From: an uncultured Muribaculaceae bacterium | GTDB taxonomy: Bacteria > Bacteroidota > Bacteroidia > Bacteroidales > Muribaculaceae | Assembly (NCBI GenBank): GCA_934590135.1 | Contig: CAKTOT010000076.1 | Span: 1 to 11,342 of the forward strand | Length of the DNA: 11,342 nt | Direction: 5' to 3' | Part shown: piece after piece, positions 6,530 to 11,342 of the stretch | Layout: every line of letters begins with the position of its first letter | Numbering within the stretch: the first letter of the stretch is position 1 | Position numbers and translations under genes: made by a program | Notes under the pieces: model-generated | What the model was told of the DNA's origin: nothing | Databases searched by the model: none | The model's input: the letters and a program-made list of their open reading frames with translations, nothing else

Positions 6530-6548
6530 ACATTATATAATAAGGTGT
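6497..6548. repeat. Tandem direct repeat, 24 + 23 bp plus a partial third copy, at the MerR-like start
   Basis: Copy 1 (6497-6520) and copy 2 (6521-6543) share ggtgtacaaa followed by a cgttatatagtaa or cattatataataa half. A third ggtgt starts at 6544. The repeat straddles the start of the MerR-like gene. In the minus frame it encodes LYTLLYNV followed by LYTYDKL. It could be an operator array for autoregulation. Confidence 0.85.
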
Positions 6549-6576
6549 TTGTGTCGGATGTGATAGCTCCGTTACA

Positions 6577-6608
6577 TTTGCAAATTTAAGAACTTTCGCG
6601 TACTTTTG
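6577..6608 (+). promoter_or_regulatory. alaS promoter, TTTG-N20-TACTTTTG
   Basis: TTTG at 6577-6580, a 20-nt spacer and TACTTTTG at 6601-6608 match the Bacteroidetes primary sigma consensus perfectly. The leader to the alaS ATG would be about 65-70 nt. The -33 box is half of the palindrome TTTGCAAA, so the minus strand also has a TTTG here, but no matching -7 box was found for the divergent gene. Confidence 0.8.
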
Positions 6609-6683
6609 CACATTCAAAAGTGGCTTTTCTGCAATTTTTTGTGGAACGTCACATAGGCAGACTAATAATAAAGATAAAACAAC

Positions 6684-9311
6684 ATGCTTACATCAAAGCA
6701 GATACGCGACTCATTCAAGCAGTTTTTCGAGTCCAAGGGACACAAGATCGTCCCGTCAGCCCCTATGGTCATTAAAGACGACCCCACACTGATGTTTACC
6801 AACGCCGGTATGAACCAGTTCAAGGATATAATTCTGGGAAATGCCGCGCCCAAGTATCGCCGCGTTGCCGATTCGCAGAAATGCCTGCGTGTATCCGGCA
6901 AGCACAACGACCTTGAGGAAGTCGGAATGGATACCTACCACCACACAATGTTCGAGATGCTCGGCAACTGGTCTTTCGGCGATTATTTCAAGAAAGAAGC
7001 CATCGACTGGGCATGGGAATACCTCGTGGATGTCCTTAAGTTGGACCCGGCGCGTCTTTATGCCACTGTATTCGAAGGCGACAAAGCCGATGGCGTGGGA
7101 CGCGACGATGAAGCTGCTGCCATCTGGGAGAAGCACCTGCCCAAGGATCATATCATCAACGGCAATCGACATGACAATTTCTGGGAAATGGGCGATACCG
7201 GACCATGCGGACCATGCAGCGAAATTCATATAGACCTGCGCAGCGATGCCGAGCGTGCAGCCTTGCCCGGTGTCGAGCTTATAAATAAAGATCATCCTCA
7301 GGTTATCGAAATCTGGAACCTTGTATTTATGCAGTTTCAACGTATGGCCGACGGCAAGCTCGAGCCGCTGCCCGCTCGCGTTATCGATACCGGTATGGGA
7401 TTCGAACGTCTGTGTATGGCCTTGCAGGGCAAGACGTCCAACTATGATACGGATGTATTCACTCCGCTAATCGGCAAGATTGCCGAGCTGTCCGGATACA
7501 AGTATGGCGAGGACAAGCGTGTCGATATAGCTATGCGCGTCATCGCCGACCATACCCGCACCATTGCATTCTCCATAGCCGATTCGCAACTGCCTTCCAA
7601 TGCCAAGGCCGGATACGTCATTCGCCGCATTCTGCGTCGCGCCGTGCGCTATGCATACACGTTCCTAGGCCAAAAGAATGCCTTTATGTATCGCTTGGTG
7701 GATACGCTTATCGATATTATGGGCGATGCCTATCCCGAGCTCAAAGCTCAGCGCGACCTCATCATACGCGTCATCAAAGAAGAAGAAGATGCCTTCCTGC
7801 GCACTCTTGACAAAGGCATTGCGATGCTCGAAAGCGCCATTGCAACCGCTCGTGCCGAGGGCCGTACCATCATTGACGGCAAGCAGGCATTCACATTATA
7901 CGATACATACGGATTCCCCTTGGACCTGACACGCCTCATTCTCAAAGAACAAGGCATGGACCTCGACCAAGAAGGGTTTGACCGCGAGATGCTGGCTCAG
8001 AAGACACGTGCACGCAACGCTGCCGCCGTCACCGCCGGCGACTGGGTGATACTGCGTGAAGGCGAAGAGGCTTTCGTCGGCTATGACGAGGCTTCGACAG
8101 AGGCACATATCCTGCGCTATCGTCAAGTGACGCAGAAAAACCGTACATTCTTCCAGATAATCTTGGACCGCACCCCGTTCTATGCCGAAATGGGCGGACA
8201 AGTAGGCGATAGCGGCAAACTGACGGACGGTGCCACCGGCGAGTCCGTTGATATATACGACACCAAGCGCGAGAACGGCGTGGCTGTGCATCTTGCGACG
8301 AAGATGCCGTCCAACCCCGAGGCGACATTTACCGCCGCCATCAACGTCGAGCGTCGTCGGCAGATAGAGTGCAACCATACGGCCACTCACCTACTGCATT
8401 ACGCTCTGCGTCAGGTGCTCGGGTCGCATGTCGAACAAAAAGGTTCGTATGTCACGGAAGACTCATTGCGCTTTGATTTCTCACATTTCCAGAAAGTTAC
8501 GCACGAGGAGTTGCAACGTGCCGAGCGTATCGCCAATACGCTTGTGCGCAAGGCTATACCTCTGGACGAGCGTCGTGACTGCCCCATAGCCGAAGCGCGC
8601 GAAATGGGCGCTATGGCACTCTTCGGTGAAAAATACGGCGATCGAGTTCGTGTGGTACGATACGGCGACAGCATTGAGTTGTGCGGCGGTACCCATGTAG
8701 CCAATACCGGCAATATCGGTATGATAAAGATTTTGAGCGAAAGCAGTGTCGCTGCCGGCGTGCGCCGTATCGAGGCCGTCACCGCATCGCATGTCGAGGA
8801 TATGATAGACTCGATTAGTGATAACTTGCGTCAATTCAACGCTCTGCTCAACAACGTACCCAACGCCGTGCAGGCCTTGCGCAACGCCATCGAGGAAAAT
8901 GCTACGCTCAAAAAACAAGCACAGCAGTATTTTGAAGAGCGCGTCAATGCTTTGACCGCACGTCTGCTCGAAAAAGCACCTGTCGAAAACGGCATTCGCA
9001 TAGTGAGCATGAGCGGATTACGACTTCCGGAAGTGCCCAAGGCCGTGGCTATGGCCGTGCGCCGCGACTCGCCCGAAGGCACGGCATTCATTGCCGCTAC
9101 GACCAATCCGGCCGGCACGCCTCAGCTGACAGTTGCGCTCACCGATGACCTCGTCAAAGGCGGCCTCAATGCGTCCAATATTGTACGCGCTGCCGCCAAG
9201 CTGATTAAAGGCGGTGGCGGCGGCCAACCGGGATTCGCTCAAGCCGGCGGCAAAGATAAGGAGAACCTTGTCCAAGCCCTGGATGCACTTCGTGCTGCCG
9301 TACTCGCCTGA
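6684..9311 (+). CDS. alaS: Alanine--tRNA ligase (alanyl-tRNA synthetase)
   Basis: An 875-residue cytoplasmic enzyme, full length for the bacterial family. It charges tRNA-Ala with alanine and hydrolyses mischarged Ser- or Gly-tRNA-Ala. The class II catalytic core comes first: SKGHKIVPSAPMV, then TNAGMNQFKDIILG, YHHTMFEMLGNWSFGDYFK, GPCGPCSEIHID and TGMGFERLCMALQG. The tRNA-recognition helices follow, including AKAGYVIRRILRRAVRYAY. The editing domain has its complete zinc/active-site set, H565, H569 (NHTATHLLH), C667 and H671 (CGGTHVANTG), only one residue off the E. coli numbering as I recall it. The C-Ala domain ends with GGGGGQPGFAQAGG from residue 843. The ATG at 6684 has an A-rich upstream region and a consensus promoter, so the start is secure. 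Transcribed alone, with a terminator 75 nt downstream. Nothing abnormal was seen. Confidence 0.98.
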   Translation: MLTSKQIRDSFKQFFESKGHKIVPSAPMVIKDDPTLMFTNAGMNQFKDIILGNAAPKYRRVADSQKCLRVSGKHNDLEEVGMDTYHHTMFEMLGNWSFGDYFKKEAIDWAWEYLVDVLKLDPARLYATVFEGDKADGVGRDDEAAAIWEKHLPKDHIINGNRHDNFWEMGDTGPCGPCSEIHIDLRSDAERAALPGVELINKDHPQVIEIWNLVFMQFQRMADGKLEPLPARVIDTGMGFERLCMALQGKTSNYDTDVFTPLIGKIAELSGYKYGEDKRVDIAMRVIADHTRTIAFSIADSQLPSNAKAGYVIRRILRRAVRYAYTFLGQKNAFMYRLVDTLIDIMGDAYPELKAQRDLIIRVIKEEEDAFLRTLDKGIAMLESAIATARAEGRTIIDGKQAFTLYDTYGFPLDLTRLILKEQGMDLDQEGFDREMLAQKTRARNAAAVTAGDWVILREGEEAFVGYDEASTEAHILRYRQVTQKNRTFFQIILDRTPFYAEMGGQVGDSGKLTDGATGESVDIYDTKRENGVAVHLATKMPSNPEATFTAAINVERRRQIECNHTATHLLHYALRQVLGSHVEQKGSYVTEDSLRFDFSHFQKVTHEELQRAERIANTLVRKAIPLDERRDCPIAEAREMGAMALFGEKYGDRVRVVRYGDSIELCGGTHVANTGNIGMIKILSESSVAAGVRRIEAVTASHVEDMIDSISDNLRQFNALLNNVPNAVQALRNAIEENATLKKQAQQYFEERVNALTARLLEKAPVENGIRIVSMSGLRLPEVPKAVAMAVRRDSPEGTAFIAATTNPAGTPQLTVALTDDLVKGGLNASNIVRAAAKLIKGGGGGQPGFAQAGGKDKENLVQALDALRAAVLA

Positions 9312-9386
9312 CGTGACGTCCTCGCCACGGCGAGTCGATGTATCTTGCCGCAAGAAAGGGCGACAACTATTATGAAATAAGACTGA

Positions 9387-9450
9387 CGGATGTCCGCAGT
9401 TCGGAAAAGTGCCTAAGATAGTGCCTTCCGAAGTGCGGACATCCGCCTTT
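9387..9450 (+). terminator. alaS terminator with 20-position stem
   Basis: Arms 9387-9406 and 9426-9445 pair over 20 positions with a single G-G mismatch, closing a 19-nt loop that contains a direct repeat of agtgcc. The sequence gcctttag follows. The stem is unusually long and may also protect the 3' end of the alaS mRNA. Confidence 0.82.
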
Positions 9451-9459
9451 AGTACGCGT

Positions 9460-9545
9460 TTAACCCTCCGTTAATGTTAAATCGTTTAAAGATTAACCAA
9501 ATTTATATATCAACAATAGAGATTATTGCGTATCTTTGCAACGTA
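9460..9545 (+). promoter_or_regulatory. Promoter region of the repeat-protein gene
   Basis: TATCTTTG at 9531-9538 is an exact TAnnTTTG -7 box. A clear TTTG -33 box is missing at the expected place (about 9507-9511 reads tatatcaa), which suggests an activator or a weaker promoter. Upstream, TTAAC-N5-GTTAA at 9460-9474 is a short inverted repeat, followed by more gttaa/gattaacc motifs up to 9497 that could be a protein-binding site. Confidence 0.55.
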
Positions 9546-9566
9546 CTATCTAAAAGCCTCAACGCC

Positions 9567-9635
9567 ATGAAACCGGATGCATTGACAAATGGTCGCAAGA
9601 ATGTTGAGACTGAAGATAGGATGCTGAAAATATAA
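9567..9635 (+). CDS. Possible 22-codon leader ORF
   Basis: ATG at 9567 to TAA at 9635 reads MKPDALTNGRKNVETEDRML, then KI. It lies wholly inside the predicted leader (about 9545-9672) of the secreted repeat-protein gene and ends 37 nt before that gene's ATG. The start is preceded by aaagcctcaacgcc, a weak site. CTCAAC at 9558-9563 can pair with GTTGAG at 9603-9608 across the ORF start. It may be a regulatory upstream ORF or chance; no homology is recognised. Confidence 0.25.
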   Translation: MKPDALTNGRKNVETEDRMLKI

Positions 9636-9672
9636 TAAAAAACATATCTATTATTAACCAAAACAATCTTTT

Positions 9673-11342
9673 ATGAAAAAGTTTTTACTCAGCCTCGCTG
9701 CTGTAGTTCTCGCCGGTGCTTCGGCACTTGCCGCTGACTACACCATCACGATGAAGGATGTAGCTCCGACCGATGTGTCGAGCTTCACAGCCCAGGGCTT
9801 TACATTCACTACTGACAAGAATAAAGGTCAGACAGCTCCTGCTTATAACGCCGCAGGCGACCTTCGCCTTTATGCAAAATGTACGATGACGGTTACCGCC
9901 CCCGCAGGTGTCAATATCACCGCCATCAACTTTACTATTTCCAAGAAAGGTCTCAATCGCCAGTCCAACTTTACTCCTTCGGTAGGCGAAGTTAAGGAAG
10001 CTGCCGGAAGCTGCTCTTGGGCAGGTTCGGCCAACGCCATTACTTTCACCGTAGGTGATAAGGCTACTTTCGGTACAGACGGTGCTACAAAGGCCGGTCA
10101 ATTCTGCTTTGACGCCCTGACCATCACCACCGACAAAGCTTTTGCCGCTAAGGACCCCGCCGGTCTGAAGTTTGAGCAGGATGCCATCACCGTCAAGCTC
10201 GGTGAAGCCGTTCCCGCAAACAAACTCAGCTATGCCACCGATGCTGCTGCCGTATACTCGTCTTCCGACGTGAATGTCGCTACCGTCAACGCCGCCACCG
10301 GTGTTGTCACCATCGTAGCTGCCGGTACCACCGTCATCAAGGCCGAGACCGAAGCTACCGACGACTTCGAAGCCGGTGAAGCTTCCTATACTCTTACTGT
10401 TGTAGATCCTGCAACCGCCGGTAACACTATCTACGAAAACGACTGTCTGACCGATGCTTGCGGCTTCACTTTCGAAGCAGGCGACTTCAACCCCTGGTCC
10501 ATCAACGCGACATATGGTCTGAAAGCCAGCGCATACGTCAGTGGCGCTGCTAAGGCATCCGATGCATACGCCGTATCGCCCGTTCTCGACCTCACCGGTC
10601 GTATCGCTCCCGCCGAAATGGCATACGAGCACGCTCTAAATCAGTTCAGGCTCAACGGCACTATGATTGACGTTGCCAATGCTAAGGATTACGTAGAACT
10701 CGTTGTTCGCGAAGAAGGTGCCACCGCTTGGACCAAGCTCGCCGACATCACCACTCCCGCTTCGTTCTCTTGGAACTATTATGAGGATAAAGCCGACCTC
10801 AGCGCATACGTAGGCAAGAAGATCCAGATTGGTTTCCACTACATCTCCACCGCCGAAATCGCCGGTACTTGGGAAATCAAGAATGTCAAAGTTTCCGCAG
10901 CCAAACAAGGCGGCAAACTTGACGCCAACCTCAAATTCGCTGAAGATGCCGTAACCGCCAACCTCGGCGAAGCCGCTCCCGCCAACGCCCTCACTATGGA
11001 CACTAACGCCGCTGTTACTTACACTTCGTCTGACGTTAATGTAGCAACTGTTGACGCTGCCGGTGTCGTAACCGTTAAGGCTGTCGGCACTACCGTCATC
11101 ACCGCAGCAACCGCCGAAAACGACAAATACTACGCAGGCACTGCATCCTACACCCTCACTGTTGTAGACGCAAGCAACGTCGTATACGAAAGCACTTGCC
11201 AGGCCGAAGACTGCGGCTTCACTTTCGAAGCAACTACCGACTTCAACCCCTGGTCCATCGACTCCAAGTACGGTCTGAAAGCCAGCGCATACGTCAGTGG
11301 CGCTGCTAAGGCATCCGATGCATACGCCGTATCGCCCGTTCT
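9673..11342 (+). CDS. Large secreted repeat protein with Big2-like and jelly-roll-like modules (3' end outside window)
   Basis: The first 556 codons are visible and the frame is open to the edge. A Sec signal peptide (MKKFLLSLAAVVLAGASALA) is cut near residue 20. Residues 22-160 form an N-terminal beta domain of no recognised name (it contains the pattern GQTAPAYNAAGDLRLYAK). Residues about 163-248 are a Big2-like Ig domain with the hallmark YSSSDVNVATVNAATGVVTI and a closing YTLTVVD strand. Residues about 253-410 resemble a choice-of-anchor-J/cleaved-adhesin type beta-sandwich (SPVLDLTG, VELVVREEGATAWTKL, GKKIQIGFHY, WEIKNVKVS). A second Big2-like unit (about 416-500) and a second beta-sandwich from 504 follow, giving a period near 252 codons. 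Such proteins act at the cell surface in adhesion or glycan contact. The ATG at 9673 follows an A/T-rich leader (aaaacaatctttt). Domain names are from motif memory. Confidence 0.85.
   Translation, partial: MKKFLLSLAAVVLAGASALAADYTITMKDVAPTDVSSFTAQGFTFTTDKNKGQTAPAYNAAGDLRLYAKCTMTVTAPAGVNITAINFTISKKGLNRQSNFTPSVGEVKEAAGSCSWAGSANAITFTVGDKATFGTDGATKAGQFCFDALTITTDKAFAAKDPAGLKFEQDAITVKLGEAVPANKLSYATDAAAVYSSSDVNVATVNAATGVVTIVAAGTTVIKAETEATDDFEAGEASYTLTVVDPATAGNTIYENDCLTDACGFTFEAGDFNPWSINATYGLKASAYVSGAAKASDAYAVSPVLDLTGRIAPAEMAYEHALNQFRLNGTMIDVANAKDYVELVVREEGATAWTKLADITTPASFSWNYYEDKADLSAYVGKKIQIGFHYISTAEIAGTWEIKNVKVSAAKQGGKLDANLKFAEDAVTANLGEAAPANALTMDTNAAVTYTSSDVNVATVDAAGVVTVKAVGTTVITAATAENDKYYAGTASYTLTVVDASNVVYESTCQAEDCGFTFEATTDFNPWSIDSKYGLKASAYVSGAAKASDAYAVSPV
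10516..11342 (+). repeat. Intragenic repeat, 756-bp spacing, with 71 identical bases
   Basis: Bases 10516-10586 and 11272-11342 are identical over 71 nt, third codon positions included, and the second copy is cut off only by the window edge. Flanking segments (cggcttcactttcgaagca and cttcaacccctggtccatc) are also shared, but the spacing there changes by one codon. The unit covers one Big2-like plus one beta-sandwich module. Confidence 0.93.

Noticed and set aside
6756..7340. 194-codon minus-strand ORF within alaS
   Set aside because: It overlaps the highly conserved catalytic core of alanyl-tRNA synthetase and has no features of its own.
9407..9425. Direct repeat of agtgcc in the alaS terminator loop as a possible attachment site or CRISPR-like unit
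   Set aside because: Six bases only, no further copies, no integrase or cas gene in the window.
9685..10632. 315-codon minus-strand ORF (and 10636-10908) opposite the repeat-protein gene
   Set aside because: Gly/Ser/Val-rich shadow of the plus-strand frame, which has a signal peptide, recognisable domains and a promoter; the antisense frames lack all of these.

Overview
The window looks like part of a Bacteroidales chromosome, most likely Muribaculaceae or a close relative. No marker gene was searched, so this rests on style. Promoters fit the Bacteroidetes pattern TTTG-N20-TAnnTTTG (clearest upstream of alaS). Start codons have A-rich leaders rather than Shine-Dalgarno sequences. The histidine kinase has the AHQLGTP-type H-box I associate with Bacteroidetes. 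There are secreted proteins with modular beta domains typical of gut Bacteroidales. I see no tRNA, rRNA, CRISPR array, transposase or phage gene.

Bases 1-4355 hold a tight co-directional gene run (gaps 15, 22, 6 and 24 nt) closed by a strong GC-rich hairpin. It contains the C-terminal end of an EF-hand protein, a zinc-ribbon/FHA protein, a membrane-anchored Ser/Thr kinase, a membrane histidine kinase without a response regulator, and a secreted S1/P1-type zinc nuclease. The kinase and the phosphothreonine-binding FHA protein form a plausible signalling pair. The histidine kinase overlaps them functionally in an unknown way, and the nuclease may be an output or a passenger.

Bases 4356-4720 are gene-poor, with one small minus-strand ORF of uncertain status. 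Bases 4721-5917 are a minus-strand monocistronic unit: its promoter, a secreted two-module protein with a basic/hydrophobic C-terminal tail, and a terminator. Bases 5918-6166 are intergenic and hold the terminator of the next minus-strand gene.

Bases 6167-6683 carry a MerR-like regulator facing away from alaS. Its only plausible starts are TTG codons located inside a 24-bp tandem repeat. The divergent interval contains a very good alaS promoter. alaS (6684-9311) is complete and looks fully functional. It is followed by a long 20-bp-stem terminator.

From 9446 to the window edge lies a promoter, a leader of about 130 nt with a 22-codon ORF, and the first 556 codons of a large secreted repeat protein. 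That protein alternates Big2-like Ig domains with jelly-roll-like modules. Two copies of its repeat share 71 identical bases, pointing to recent duplication or gene conversion.

The most interesting items are the mixed EF-hand/FHA/STPK/HK/nuclease operon, the homogenised repeats of the 3' surface protein, and the TTG-in-tandem-repeat start of the MerR-like gene.
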